From NCBI GenBank assembly GCA_029266035.1, contig JAJUFH010000002.1:159358-223357 (forward strand): a stretch of 64,000 nucleotides of DNA, given 5' to 3'. Made by a program: the position numbers and the translations under genes. This DNA comes from Sinomicrobium sp. GTDB taxonomy: Bacteria > Bacteroidota > Bacteroidia > Flavobacteriales > Flavobacteriaceae. A model generated the notes under the pieces. That model had not been told where the DNA came from and did not search any database. It saw only the letters and a program-made list of their open reading frames with translations. Shown piece after piece: positions 34,738 to 44,616 of this stretch; positions within the stretch are counted from its first letter, which is position 1, and every line of letters begins with the position of its first letter.

Positions 34738-35847
34738 TTACAATATTTCCTCCAGTTTTTGGTGGAGCTCCTGACCGCGGAGGTCCTTGGCTATGATTTT
34801 TCCTTCGGGGTCTATCAGTAAGGTGCTGGGTATACCCTGTATACCGTAATAACTGGAAATCTCATTTTTAAAACCTTTTAGGTCAGATACTTGAGTCCAA
34901 GGCAATCCGTCTTCCGCTATGGCTTTTTTCCACTTGGCTTCATCATCGTCGAGTGATACACCGAGGATGGTAAAGTTTTTATCCTTATAGGTATTGTAGG
35001 CCTTCAATACATTGGGGTTTTCGGCTCGGCAGGGTCCGCACCAGCTCGCCCAGAAATCGATAAACACATACTTCCCTGCATAGTCGGCATAGCTCACGGG
35101 CTTACCGTCTACATCGTTTTGAGTAAAATCGAGAATCTTTGTTCCAATAGCGCTTCGTTTTAGCACATCGAGACGTTCGGTAATATCTTTTCCTGCATTT
35201 GAGTTTAGGACTGAGGCATCCAACAGTTCATAGAGTGGTTTTATATCCTCATAATGCCCTATCATAGCCCTATCGGCTAACAGATTAAGACTAAAAATAC
35301 TTTTAGGATTGGCCTTGAGGTAAGCTTCAAGCCTTTCTCTTTTTTGCCCGCGCAAATCCGTCAGTTTCGCTTCCAGTGCCTGTTGTTCTTCATCAGTTCC
35401 CTTCCCGTATTGCGAATACAATTCGTACTCCTGACTGGTAAGGTCTTCCAAAGAATTGTAATAAGCAATAGCCTCATCTTGTACCTTCGACCCGGTAATC
35501 TTGAGTTGTTGCAGCGAATCGGCTACTCCTGTAATATTGATATCTCCGCTTTCCACAAAAAACTGCACATACTGATTTGGGAACATCACATATACTTTTT
35601 GTGGTTCAGGCATATTACCTTCCCATGTAAACTTACCCCCTTTGGTAGCTATGGTATCGGCTTTGTGTTCATCATCCAGTTTATAAGAGAGAACGATATT
35701 GGTATCTTCCAAGCCCTTGATTTCTGCCGATACGCGAGCCACCGTATTCTTTTCCGGGGTCTCCTGCTCTGTCCCTTTCTTCTCGGCTTTTTGCCCGCAG
35801 CTCCAGAGCAATCCCGTCGCCGCAGCTACTACAAATAATTTCTTCAT
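34738..35847 (-). CDS. TlpA-like thioredoxin-fold lipoprotein (CGPC)
   Basis: A 369-residue envelope lipoprotein (lipobox LLWSC, Cys about 17) with an N-terminal DUF4369-like region (about 35-115), a helical middle and a C-terminal thioredoxin domain with ASWCGPCRAENPN (about 268). Such proteins reduce or oxidise disulfides outside the cytoplasm. It is the last gene of uptake locus A and a paralogue of its upstream neighbour. Redox handling of the imported substrate, or of the uptake proteins, is inference. Confidence 0.88.
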   Translation of the reverse strand: MKKLFVVAAATGLLWSCGQKAEKKGTEQETPEKNTVARVSAEIKGLEDTNIVLSYKLDDEHKADTIATKGGKFTWEGNMPEPQKVYVMFPNQYVQFFVESGDINITGVADSLQQLKITGSKVQDEAIAYYNSLEDLTSQEYELYSQYGKGTDEEQQALEAKLTDLRGQKRERLEAYLKANPKSIFSLNLLADRAMIGHYEDIKPLYELLDASVLNSNAGKDITERLDVLKRSAIGTKILDFTQNDVDGKPVSYADYAGKYVFIDFWASWCGPCRAENPNVLKAYNTYKDKNFTILGVSLDDDEAKWKKAIAEDGLPWTQVSDLKGFKNEISSYYGIQGIPSTLLIDPEGKIIAKDLRGQELHQKLEEIL

Positions 35848-35881
35848 TACTTCAGTTTATTTTTAGTTCTGATTTATAACT

Positions 35882-35941
35882 GTGCGTTAAAATTACTCAA
35901 AAACAGATAAGACTGTTTAATCTCACAGATTTTTAACGCAC
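35882..35941 (-). other. Nested inverted repeats between the two TlpA-like genes
   Basis: An 11-bp perfect inverted repeat (GTGCGTTAAAA at 35882-35892, TTTTAACGCAC at 35931-35941) encloses an inner hairpin AAACAG-ataaga-CTGTTT (35901-35918). It sits in the 103-base gap inside the operon, so it would form in the mRNA between the two coding regions. It could act as an mRNA-processing or differential-stability element. Confidence 0.6.
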
Positions 35942-35950
35942 TTTAACAAT

Positions 35951-37192
35951 CTACTCTCCGAATACTTCTTTCAGTTTGGCATCCAGTTCACCCTCTTCAC
36001 TGCCATACCTACCAATGATAACTCCTTCCGGATCGACGAGAATTTTTGTAGGTAGAAAGTGAATATCATAACCTTTGCTTATACCGTCGTCCAACACCTT
36101 AAAGCCTCCGTTGCTACGATCTACTTTCATTCCTCTCAACACGTGCTTCCACACGCCTATACCGTCGTCTTCCACAGCTTTTCTCCAAGCGTCAGGATTG
36201 CTATCGTCGTCTGAAATACCGATGATTTCAAAGCCTTTATCGCGATATTTTGCATAGAGATCCAACAGGTGTGGATTCCCTTTACGACAAGGCACACACC
36301 AGCTCGCCCAGAAATCGAGTAGTACATACTGCCCCCTGTAATCTGCGAGTTTTAATGTTTCTCCATTAATATCTGTGGCTTCAAACAAGGCGGCCTCAGC
36401 TCCGGGAGATGCTTTTTTGAGTTTGTCGATCTGCGATTTAATCGATTTGCCGTAATCGCTGTTTTGTATTTCAGGAGACATAGCCCCATAGATCTCTTCA
36501 GATTGTTCCAGCTTATAGCTCGCCACCTTCATATTGTAAACCATCAAATAGGCCGAGACATGACTGTCGCTATGTCCGGCGATATACTCATCGGTTACCG
36601 AACTGATCTGCTCTTGGAACGGCTCCATTTGTTCTTTCACCCCTTCTATTTGCTCCAGGTATTTCGCTGCACCTTCCTCGTCCTTCTCCCTTCTGGCAGC
36701 TGAATAAAGCTTATTTAATTCATTGTACGAATCCATTATTTTATTGAGCTTTTCTCTAATCGGTTTTATCTGAGCCTGATAGACTTGATATTCCTCATTA
36801 AAGGCAGAACCTGTAAGCTCCGGTGTCAGCATAACATAGTTACCCATTTTCCTGTCGTAATTTGCCGTGTCAAGTTGCAGTTGCATTTCACTCTTATCGC
36901 TCATAATTCCGGCATTGTAATTCACCCCATCTTTTTCAATGCTCAGGTTTAGTTCTCGAGGAGCATCCAGCGGACCACTTAGGGTAAAAGTTCCGTTTTG
37001 AAAGGCTACAGAGTCGAGCGTAGTAGCGTTTCGCGATTCTGCATCTATAGCACTTATCTTGACTATTCCTGTTTCAACCCCTTTGATGCTTCCCGTGAGT
37101 CGGAAGCTGTTTTCGGGAAGTTCTTTTTTTCCGGAATTACATCCGAAAAGGAGTACGGAGGCTCCGATACTCATAAGGTGTGTGTATTTCAT
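35951..37192 (-). CDS. TlpA-like thioredoxin-fold lipoprotein (CVPC)
   Basis: A 413-residue paralogue of the next gene. It has a lipoprotein signal (LLFGC, Cys about 18), a DUF4369-like domain (about 30-130), a coiled helical region rich in Lys/Glu (about 140-215) and a C-terminal thioredoxin fold with ASWCVPCRKGNPH (about 296). The active-site dipeptide VP differs from GP in the neighbour and may give a different redox potential. It follows the SusD gene of locus A by 53 bases. Confidence 0.88.
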   Translation of the reverse strand: MKYTHLMSIGASVLLFGCNSGKKELPENSFRLTGSIKGVETGIVKISAIDAESRNATTLDSVAFQNGTFTLSGPLDAPRELNLSIEKDGVNYNAGIMSDKSEMQLQLDTANYDRKMGNYVMLTPELTGSAFNEEYQVYQAQIKPIREKLNKIMDSYNELNKLYSAARREKDEEGAAKYLEQIEGVKEQMEPFQEQISSVTDEYIAGHSDSHVSAYLMVYNMKVASYKLEQSEEIYGAMSPEIQNSDYGKSIKSQIDKLKKASPGAEAALFEATDINGETLKLADYRGQYVLLDFWASWCVPCRKGNPHLLDLYAKYRDKGFEIIGISDDDSNPDAWRKAVEDDGIGVWKHVLRGMKVDRSNGGFKVLDDGISKGYDIHFLPTKILVDPEGVIIGRYGSEEGELDAKLKEVFGE

Positions 37193-37245
37193 GGTCTTTG
37201 TTTTTAGAGGTTATTTAAGTATTTATTTAAACTTTATATCTACAA

Positions 37246-38745
37246 TTAGTACCCCGGATTTTGTGCAACCACATTACCTCCGGCATCTCTGGATTCCGTA
37301 GGGATGGGCAAAATAAATTTATGGTAGTCAGTCGCAGTCGGTTTTACATCAGAAACTTTAAATCCACCATTAAAACCGTCTATATAGTCGTACCTCACCA
37401 AATCGTACCAAGGCTCTCCCCCCTCAGTGTGCAATTCTGCCAATTTTTCATAACGTACCGCTGTTAAAAACTGCTCCAAATCTATAGTTGCGGGGTAGGT
37501 TTCAAAACCATCTCCTCCGGTGGTGGTTGCACCAGCTCTCATACGTATAGCATTAAGTGCATTCAAAGCCTCAGGCGTTACCGCATTGTTTGCCCTTGCA
37601 CTGGCCTCTGCCAGTATCAAATACACTTCGGCCATACGCATATGGTATATCATTTCGTAAGTTCCTTCTGTAAAATAGGTGGTGTATTTCGTAGAGTAAA
37701 ACCCACCATACGAAACATTTGGAAAAACTATAGCCTCTGCCCTTTGCGTTCCGTCTATATCGATCTGCTGCCCGCCAACATTTATGGATTCACCAACGGC
37801 ATCCAGATAATTTTGAGTGATGGTGGCTGAAAATCCACTGTAGAAATTTCCTATTCCAATCCCTGCGTCCGATTCTCCCGGAGTACCGTAGAGTATTTCC
37901 GAGCTCTCGAAGATAGCCGGCGAATCATGTTCGTCAAAAATATCTGTATAGGCAGGTTCCAGCATAAAATCGGGAGTTACATTGTCTACCACCTCTTGTG
38001 CCAAATCGGCAGCCTCCCCATATTCACCCATATACAACAATACTCTCGATTTTAAAGCCTTAGCAAAGGTTTGGTTGACATATTTTTTAGACCGCAGCAC
38101 CGGACACTCGGCTATACCTATTTCCAAATCAGAAAGAATGGCTTCATAGGTTTGCATAACGGTATTTCGCGGAAAGGCCTGATCCGATTTTACCGGTTCC
38201 AGTCTCAGGTTAACTCCGTATTCGGAAGCAGTGTCGTAAAATTCCCCAAAATTTCGCAACAGATAAAAATGTCCCAGCGCTCTTAGCGTTTTTGCTTCAG
38301 CCAAAATTTCCGAACGCCTTATCGCGGGTTCAAAGATGCTTTCATCCAGTTTTTCTACGGCTTCTATCAACCAGTTTGTCCTGTTGACCAAATCGTATAA
38401 GCCGGTGTACACCTTTAGTGTTGTAGACGCCCCGGTAGCCAAAGGATTGTTGCTGACCCAACCCGAATCTTCCGGGCGACTGGCATAAAAAGATCCTGAG
38501 GTGGAGTAACCGCTAAAAATATCCGGAATCAGAAACATCTCCGGAAAAGCGCCTCCTGAGCTTTTTTGGCGAAAAGCTGCATAAGCCCCTACCAATGCCA
38601 GTTCGGCCGTTTCTTGAGTATTGATTGCCGTCTCGGCTTCGAGAGAATAGAGCGGTTTGTAGTCGTCTAAATCTTCTGTAAGCTGGCACGAATTCAGGCA
38701 TATTCCCACACCTAAACACGCTATATATAAAATTGATTTTTTCAT
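37246..38745 (-). CDS. SusD/RagB-type surface lipoprotein, locus A
   Basis: SusD-like proteins cap a SusC barrel and bind its substrate at the cell surface. The 499 residues have a lipoprotein signal (lipobox LNSC, Cys about 20), N-terminal SusD-like features (SCQLTEDLDDYKP, LYDLVNRTNWLIEAVEK) and the RagB C-terminal domain (MRMAEVYLILAEASARAN, LHTEGGEPWYDLVRYD) ending in QNPGY. It is encoded directly after the locus A SusC. The ligand is unknown; the cargo of TlpA proteins is more typical of peptide or cofactor uptake than of glycan breakdown. Confidence 0.95.
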   Translation of the reverse strand: MKKSILYIACLGVGICLNSCQLTEDLDDYKPLYSLEAETAINTQETAELALVGAYAAFRQKSSGGAFPEMFLIPDIFSGYSTSGSFYASRPEDSGWVSNNPLATGASTTLKVYTGLYDLVNRTNWLIEAVEKLDESIFEPAIRRSEILAEAKTLRALGHFYLLRNFGEFYDTASEYGVNLRLEPVKSDQAFPRNTVMQTYEAILSDLEIGIAECPVLRSKKYVNQTFAKALKSRVLLYMGEYGEAADLAQEVVDNVTPDFMLEPAYTDIFDEHDSPAIFESSEILYGTPGESDAGIGIGNFYSGFSATITQNYLDAVGESINVGGQQIDIDGTQRAEAIVFPNVSYGGFYSTKYTTYFTEGTYEMIYHMRMAEVYLILAEASARANNAVTPEALNALNAIRMRAGATTTGGDGFETYPATIDLEQFLTAVRYEKLAELHTEGGEPWYDLVRYDYIDGFNGGFKVSDVKPTATDYHKFILPIPTESRDAGGNVVAQNPGY

Positions 38746-38812
38746 TTTTCAGTTTGTTGGTTTGTCTTTTATTATTGGCGACTTGACCACTGTCGTTTAA
38801 ACATCATTTACA

Positions 38813-41800
38813 TCAAAATGCAATATTTAGAGAAAAGGTAAAGTTTCTCGAGTTCGGATAAGAGAGACCGCCATCTGCATTAAAATTGGTCGACCTGTTT
38901 GCAAATCCGGTTGTCACCACATCTTCAGGATCCAACCCCGGATAATCCGTTATCGTAATCAGATTATTACCGCTCAACGTCAATCGGGTATTACTCACCC
39001 CAAACTTACTCAGCCATTCTTTGGGCAAGTTGTAACTCACAGACACCGATCTCAATTTGATATAAGAAGCATCTACTACAGAGCGAGAGGTTGGGGTGTA
39101 CCCATGACTTGGAGAACCGTACCTCGCATAAGGTGCATTTCTATAATCAGGTGTCCAAGTATCCAATGCCAGCGTAGTCGTATTACTATTGGTTTGAAGG
39201 TAATACAATGACGAGATCTGATCGTACTGACGCTCCGTACCGTGAACAAAGTTCCAGTTCATAGTAAAATCCCAGTTTTTGTAAGACAATTGGTTAATCC
39301 AACCACCAAAGAAATCGGGATTAGGGTTTCCTATAGGGCCCCGGTCGTCTGTAGTGATTTTTCCGTCACCGTCAATATCGCGGAAAATATAATCTCCCTC
39401 TTGGGTCAAACTCTCCTGATACAGTCCTCCTGCTGCCGAGTTCAATTCGTCTATTTCATCTTGACTTTGTGCTATTTTTATAACGTCGTATCCGGTAATA
39501 ACCCCTATGGGCTGTCCTTCTATAATTCCGGTTTGGGTACCAGCATCTGCTCCGTACAACTGATCTACATTGTTTTTTAAGGTAGAAAAGTTTATTGAAG
39601 AATTCCATCTAAAGTCTTGATTTCTGAAAATATCACCACCTACGGTAATTTCCCAGCCTCTGTTAGACACATCGGCTATATTGGTATTCCACGAAGTCGC
39701 TCCTGTTTCTGAAGGGATGGGGGTAAACAGTATAATTCCCGAAGTATTTTTTTCGTAATACACAATCTCCCCATTCAGGCGGTGATTAAACAAATCGAAT
39801 TCCAACCCTAAATCCAATTGGTCGGTCGACTCCCATCGTATTCCAGTATTAGGCACACCGGTCACTGCGATACCATTTTGTCCGTCGTAAAAAGAGTCGT
39901 TGTTCTCCAACGCCTGATAATAGGCGAGATAAGTAAAAGAAGGAAGGTTATCTGAACCTACGCGCCCTATAGATGCTCTGAGTTTTAATTGATCGATTTG
40001 GTCGAATTTTTCCATAAAACGCTCATTGTGCATATTCCAGGCCAGCGCTCCCGAGGGGAAAAAGCCATAGCGATTGTCTGGACCAAATTTTGTCGAACCA
40101 TCCCGACGCGCTGTAAATGTGGCCAGATATCTATTTTTATAGTTGTAATTTACCCTTCCAAACAGCGAGTTAAGCCCTTGTTCTAGGCTTTCGCTTTCTG
40201 CGCTATCAAAGAAGCTAGCCGAATTGATATCGGTGAGAATATCATCGTCTGGGAAGCCGCGGTAGTTTTGCGATTCCGCATCATATCGGGTGCGATCCCA
40301 AGACACCCCGACAACGGCATCGATGGTGTGGTCTTCGAAAATTGTCTTGTTGTAGTTTAGCGTATTGGTAAAATTGGTCGCCCAACTGTTATTGGTCTGA
40401 ACCCCGAGCCTTGCACCGGGGCGCGAATAATACATTTCTTCAAACAGCGCTGTTTCTGATTTCGAAGTGCTGAAATTATCAGTTCTATCTTGGTTTACCG
40501 CTACATTGATCTGTGAACGGAACTTAAGTCCATCCAAAATATTTATTTCGCCGTAAACTGATCCCAGCATATTTTTGGAAATGGCTTTATTACGACTCTG
40601 TTTCCCGTTTCCAAAATAGGTGTATTGCTCGCCATAACTACCCATATAGGTGGTATAGCTACCGTCTGCATTATAGGCTGCCAAATCGGGTCGGAATGCG
40701 GCATGGTACAAGTTATTAAACCCTCCTATCCTGTTTTTGGAATAGTTGTAACTTATAGATGCCCCTATCTTAAAGTGATCGGTGACGTTTGCATCGAGAT
40801 TTCCGCTATAGGAATAACGTGTAAATTTGTTGTCTATCAGCGTACCTTCCTGATCGGAGATGGATATAGAGGTGAAGTAGTTCACCTTTTCCGTCCCACC
40901 GCTCATGCTAAAGTTATACTGTGTCCAAAGTGCATTTTTGTTGAGGATCATATCCTGCCAGTCGGTATTGGCCGAACCGAAGTAGCTATCCGGATCAGTC
41001 ACTATGCCGTACTCATTGGGGAAGTACAATTCCCAAAGCGACTCATCGTAGTCATTCAAGGTATTCTGCGCCTGACTGATCGTAAGATCCCTATATTGCG
41101 AGGCATTCAGAAAGTCGTAAGTTTTAACCGGGTTTTGAATAGTGGTACTTATATTAAATGAAAACCGCGGTTCGGAGTTGCGTTTTCCTCTTTTGGTCGT
41201 TATAATCACTACCCCATTAGCCCCTCTTGAACCGTAGATAGCTGCTGCCGAAGCATCTTTCAAGATATCGATACGTTCTATATCGTTGGGATTGATAGCC
41301 AACAAAGGATTTTCCCTTTCACCATAATTGATCAACCCCAGCGATTCTGTATTAGGAGTAATGGTAATAGGCACGCCATCTACCACATAGAGCGGTTGGT
41401 TGTCGCCCCTTATCTGGCTCAATCCCCTGATCTGCACAAAGGCTCCTTGCCCGGGCTGTCCGCCTCTGGTCTGCACGTGAACACCGGCAATCTTACCCAC
41501 TAAGGTCTGATCGACAGATTGTGTTTTGATCTGCTGAATATCATCGGCATCCATCGAACCCACAGAACCTGTGAGGTCACGTTTTTTAGTAGTTCCGTAA
41601 CCCACTACCATAACCTCATCGAGAGCACTGATCTGTTCCTTTAAAACAATATTATAGGTAGTTTTTCCAGAGGTGATTTTTTGGTAGGTAAACTCATATC
41701 CTATGCTCGAAGCGACCAAAAAATAACCAGGCTCGGCCATCAGGGTATATTTCCCGTCTATATCGGTAGATGTTCCTCTTACTATAAAGTCTCGGTTTAC

Positions 41801-42298
41801 CGGCTTGTTGGCCACGGGCTCGTTATTAGAAACATATACCGTAATCCCCGGCAGGGGCAGTCCGTCTTCACCGGTAACCACCCCTTCGATCTGAATAGGT
41901 TGGATTTCAGGAGGGCTTACCGATATGGCTTCCTTCCGTTTTACGACTATGGTATTGTCAAAAAAATCGTAGGAATACTTTCCAGAGGGGAGCGCCATAC
42001 GCAAAAGGTCGGAGGCTTTGATCTCTCCCTTACCGATCTCTACCGGAGGAATGTCCCGGATAAGATCCGGACGATACACAAATTCGTAATTGGTCTGGTT
42101 TTGAATCAAGTCGAAGACCTGAGCTACAGACAGGGTTATATCTGTAGCGATCCTTATCCGTGCATTCTGTGAAAACCCACGGCTTACAGTGCCAAAACTA
42201 AATGCCACTGCGCAATACAAGAGAATACTGGTTTTCATCGCTAATATCAGGACCTTTCTCCCGTGAGAACAGGAAGCCCTCTTCCATTTAATTTTCAT
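38813..42298 (-). CDS. SusC/RagA TonB-dependent transporter with STN domain, locus A
   Basis: An outer-membrane TonB-dependent channel paired with SusD. The 1161 residues comprise a long signal region (about 1-45), an STN signalling domain (about 48-115), a carboxypeptidase-D-like regulatory domain (about 133-210), a plug (VVGYGTTKKRDLTGS, then ILKDASAAAIYGSRGANGVV) and a 22-strand-type barrel ending NFTFSLNIAF. The STN domain normally contacts a FecR anti-sigma factor, matching the neighbouring fecR and sigma genes. No degradative enzyme gene is encoded in this locus. Confidence 0.96.
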   Translation of the reverse strand: MKIKWKRASCSHGRKVLILAMKTSILLYCAVAFSFGTVSRGFSQNARIRIATDITLSVAQVFDLIQNQTNYEFVYRPDLIRDIPPVEIGKGEIKASDLLRMALPSGKYSYDFFDNTIVVKRKEAISVSPPEIQPIQIEGVVTGEDGLPLPGITVYVSNNEPVANKPVNRDFIVRGTSTDIDGKYTLMAEPGYFLVASSIGYEFTYQKITSGKTTYNIVLKEQISALDEVMVVGYGTTKKRDLTGSVGSMDADDIQQIKTQSVDQTLVGKIAGVHVQTRGGQPGQGAFVQIRGLSQIRGDNQPLYVVDGVPITITPNTESLGLINYGERENPLLAINPNDIERIDILKDASAAAIYGSRGANGVVIITTKRGKRNSEPRFSFNISTTIQNPVKTYDFLNASQYRDLTISQAQNTLNDYDESLWELYFPNEYGIVTDPDSYFGSANTDWQDMILNKNALWTQYNFSMSGGTEKVNYFTSISISDQEGTLIDNKFTRYSYSGNLDANVTDHFKIGASISYNYSKNRIGGFNNLYHAAFRPDLAAYNADGSYTTYMGSYGEQYTYFGNGKQSRNKAISKNMLGSVYGEINILDGLKFRSQINVAVNQDRTDNFSTSKSETALFEEMYYSRPGARLGVQTNNSWATNFTNTLNYNKTIFEDHTIDAVVGVSWDRTRYDAESQNYRGFPDDDILTDINSASFFDSAESESLEQGLNSLFGRVNYNYKNRYLATFTARRDGSTKFGPDNRYGFFPSGALAWNMHNERFMEKFDQIDQLKLRASIGRVGSDNLPSFTYLAYYQALENNDSFYDGQNGIAVTGVPNTGIRWESTDQLDLGLEFDLFNHRLNGEIVYYEKNTSGIILFTPIPSETGATSWNTNIADVSNRGWEITVGGDIFRNQDFRWNSSINFSTLKNNVDQLYGADAGTQTGIIEGQPIGVITGYDVIKIAQSQDEIDELNSAAGGLYQESLTQEGDYIFRDIDGDGKITTDDRGPIGNPNPDFFGGWINQLSYKNWDFTMNWNFVHGTERQYDQISSLYYLQTNSNTTTLALDTWTPDYRNAPYARYGSPSHGYTPTSRSVVDASYIKLRSVSVSYNLPKEWLSKFGVSNTRLTLSGNNLITITDYPGLDPEDVVTTGFANRSTNFNADGGLSYPNSRNFTFSLNIAF

Positions 42299-42388
42299 AA
42301 ATTTGGAATTTGGTTAGTTAATTTATATTAATTGATCACATAAAGGAATGAAGCTAGTCCGTGGAAAGATGTCAGCTTTGTTCCTTTT

Positions 42389-43558
42389 TTATTTTACTAT
42401 CAGTGTTTTTTCGCTCAACTGAAAACTCACACAGCCTATACGCTCAATCTTATTCAAAAGTGTATTGACACTTTCCGACCTGCTCAAAGCCCCTGAAAAT
42501 ACTATGTCTTTTTTAGTGTCATCCTCAAATTTCACTTCTATATTATACCAGCGCGAAAGGATGGTCGTTATTCTTTCTAAAGACATATTATCGAATATAA
42601 ACATCCCGTTTTTCCAGGCAATCTCCTGAGCCACACTTACATTGCGAACTTCGAGGGCTCCTGTAGTAATCTCCACCACAGATTGCTGCCCGGGAGTAAT
42701 CGTCTCTTTTAGAGTTCCGTTGCTCACTGTCACCTTTCCTTCTGCGAGCGTAGTCTTCACCCGTTCTTCATCTCGATAGGCCTTGATATTAAACTCTGTT
42801 CCCAGCACTTCTACCAGCTGTCCTCTCGTCTTTACCTGAAAAGTTGAATTGCCATGCTTAGAAGCGGGCGACACATCGAAATAGGCCTCCCCGTATTCCA
42901 ATTCTACTTCTCGAGGTTCACCTTTTGCAAAATGCACCGGGTATTTCAATCTAGACTCGGAGTTTAGCCACACCCCGGTACTGTCGGAAAGCAATACGTA
43001 AAACTGTCCCCCTCGGGGTATGGTCAAATAATTATAAGCTATTTCCTCTCCCTCTGTTGGTACTTCTCGATCTCCCGACATCTCACCATACACTATGCGA
43101 TCGCCATTGCTTCTCGCATTTTCAGACTGATACACAGCGCCTTTTTCCAGAACGACCTCTTCCCCACCTTCGAGAGTCAATGTAGCCTTATCTGTCCCCG
43201 CTTCAATACGTACCATAGGAGTTGGTTCAGAACTGTAAAAAAGCGTATCTCTAAAAATATAAGATGTGGTCAGCCCGAGAAGCAAGACCGCGGCAGCGGC
43301 ATAGCGCCACAACCGCAATTTTCGCACAGGCACCTCCATTTTACTCCTCAACTTCTTCCAGTCTTCTTCCGGGTTTATGTGCTCCTTTTGTTCAAGCCGT
43401 TCTCTTATCCGCCTTTCATCGGTCAAATGCTCGAGAATATACTGTTTGTCCAGCTCGCTAAAGAGTTCAGTCTCTTCGAGAGATATAGGTTTTTTATCTC
43501 CGAGAAGCGAGGCTGCAATGCGCTTGGACAAGGCTATAATTTCCTTAATATTTGACAT
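42389..43558 (-). CDS. FecR-family anti-sigma factor, locus A
   Basis: FecR proteins hold the ECF sigma factor and release it when the SusC STN domain signals. The 389 residues have a cytoplasmic N-terminal region (about 1-80), one transmembrane helix (about 83-101), a FecR domain (about 190-290, with YLTIPRGGQFYVLLSDSTGV and FDVSP) and a C-terminal DUF4974 domain (MSLERITTILSRWYNIEVKF). It is encoded between the sigma gene and susC. Confidence 0.95.
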   Translation of the reverse strand: MSNIKEIIALSKRIAASLLGDKKPISLEETELFSELDKQYILEHLTDERRIRERLEQKEHINPEEDWKKLRSKMEVPVRKLRLWRYAAAAVLLLGLTTSYIFRDTLFYSSEPTPMVRIEAGTDKATLTLEGGEEVVLEKGAVYQSENARSNGDRIVYGEMSGDREVPTEGEEIAYNYLTIPRGGQFYVLLSDSTGVWLNSESRLKYPVHFAKGEPREVELEYGEAYFDVSPASKHGNSTFQVKTRGQLVEVLGTEFNIKAYRDEERVKTTLAEGKVTVSNGTLKETITPGQQSVVEITTGALEVRNVSVAQEIAWKNGMFIFDNMSLERITTILSRWYNIEVKFEDDTKKDIVFSGALSRSESVNTLLNKIERIGCVSFQLSEKTLIVK

Positions 43559-43792
43559 CTAAGAGGGTTGACTTTTTATAAAAACTTCAAAGCAGTATTC
43601 ACCTGCATTACTATAAAGACGATTAAAAATAAAAAGAGGGTTAAAAAAAGAAGAAAAAAATTTAATTTTCTAAAAAAGGGTACGGATATCGAAAACAAAC
43701 AAGAAAAAATAAAAAGGACTTATCGCTTCCAAATATGTTTGCCTTAAAAGCATTTATTATCGGGGTACAACCATAAAAACTTTAAAACAACA

Positions 43793-44353
43793 TCAAGCAT
43801 TTCCCCACAAGGCGATACTAAGTAGGAGAATATAGTATTTGTCCAACAGTGGGCGCAATCTCTTATAGGCTATTTTTTTCTGGGTTTTGACGGTATTAAT
43901 CGAAACCCCCATCTCTTCCGCTATTTCGGCATTGGTCAAGCTCTGCAGACTAAGCCTGACCACACGAGCACACTGTTCGGGCAGGGTATTGATCGCCTTT
44001 TCGACAATACCGGAAGCTTCCTGTACCACTACCTCCCGCAAAAAATAAGCCTCACCTTCTAGTTTTTCTATCGTCTTGTCGTCGAGGGCATCGGTAGTGA
44101 GGTGTCGCTTACTCTTCAGGTGGTCAAGACATTTGTTTCTGACCGAGACATACAGAAACGATTTGATGTGTTCCTCCCCTCTGAACTCAATTTTGTCTTC
44201 CCATATCTTGAGAAATACATCCTGAACAAGGTCGCGAGACAATTCTAAATTATCTAGGTATTTGTTGGCAAAAAGGCATAAGGGGGTGTAGAATTCCACA
44301 AAAAAATCCCTGTACTTTTTTAATGATAAGCTATACTTGCCAGACTTATGCAC
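43793..44353 (-). CDS. ECF RNA polymerase sigma factor, locus A
   Basis: An ECF sigma-70 of 186 residues with region 2 (about 12-80, LVQDVFLKIWEDK) and region 4 (about 125-175, LPEQCARVVRLSLQSLTNAEIAEEMGVS as the promoter-recognition HTH). It should transcribe the locus A genes when released by FecR. The C-terminus ends in a short hydrophobic run (YYILLLSIALWGNA), as in many Bacteroidota members. FecR starts 234 bases downstream. Confidence 0.95.
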   Translation of the reverse strand: MHKSGKYSLSLKKYRDFFVEFYTPLCLFANKYLDNLELSRDLVQDVFLKIWEDKIEFRGEEHIKSFLYVSVRNKCLDHLKSKRHLTTDALDDKTIEKLEGEAYFLREVVVQEASGIVEKAINTLPEQCARVVRLSLQSLTNAEIAEEMGVSINTVKTQKKIAYKRLRPLLDKYYILLLSIALWGNA

Positions 44354-44375
44354 GACCTGCGGTTTTAACTCAGGT

Positions 44376-44383
44376 CAAATCTA
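44376..44383 (-). promoter_or_regulatory. Candidate -7 element of the locus A sigma gene
   Basis: TAGATTTG on the minus strand matches TAnnTTTG, 23 bases upstream of the sigma ATG. A TTTG lies only 11 bases before it, so the -33 element is not well placed. Confidence 0.4.
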
Positions 44384-44538
44384 CTTAAAAAACACAAAGA
44401 GTTAAAAAAAACATAATGTTCTTTTAAACTCGCTAACAAAAAGCGGATACTCGAAAGATTCTTCGGGTATAAAGCTGTCAAGGGCATTTATTTTGAAAAA
44501 CAGCAAACATCTCCTGGCTTTAGTATTATTTATAAAAA

Positions 44539-44580
44539 ACTCATCCCGATCTTTCCATTCGAGAAAAAATCGGGATGAGT
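44539..44580 (-). terminator. Terminator of uptake locus B
   Basis: A 12-bp perfect stem (ACTCATCCCGAT / ATCGGGATGAGT) lies 37 bases beyond the stop of the alpha/beta-hydrolase gene. On the minus strand it is followed by TTTTTATAAA. Confidence 0.85.
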
Positions 44581-44616
44581 CTATATTTAGCTTTTATCTA
44601 TGCGATTAGCTATCGA

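Noticed and set aside
40625..41161. Plus-strand open frame of about 178 codons
   Set aside because: Also antisense to the susC barrel and plug region; explained by codon composition of the real gene.
41681..42172. Long plus-strand open frame opposite the locus A susC gene
   Set aside because: It lies entirely antisense to the STN/CarboxypepD coding part of susC and its product has no coherent family features.
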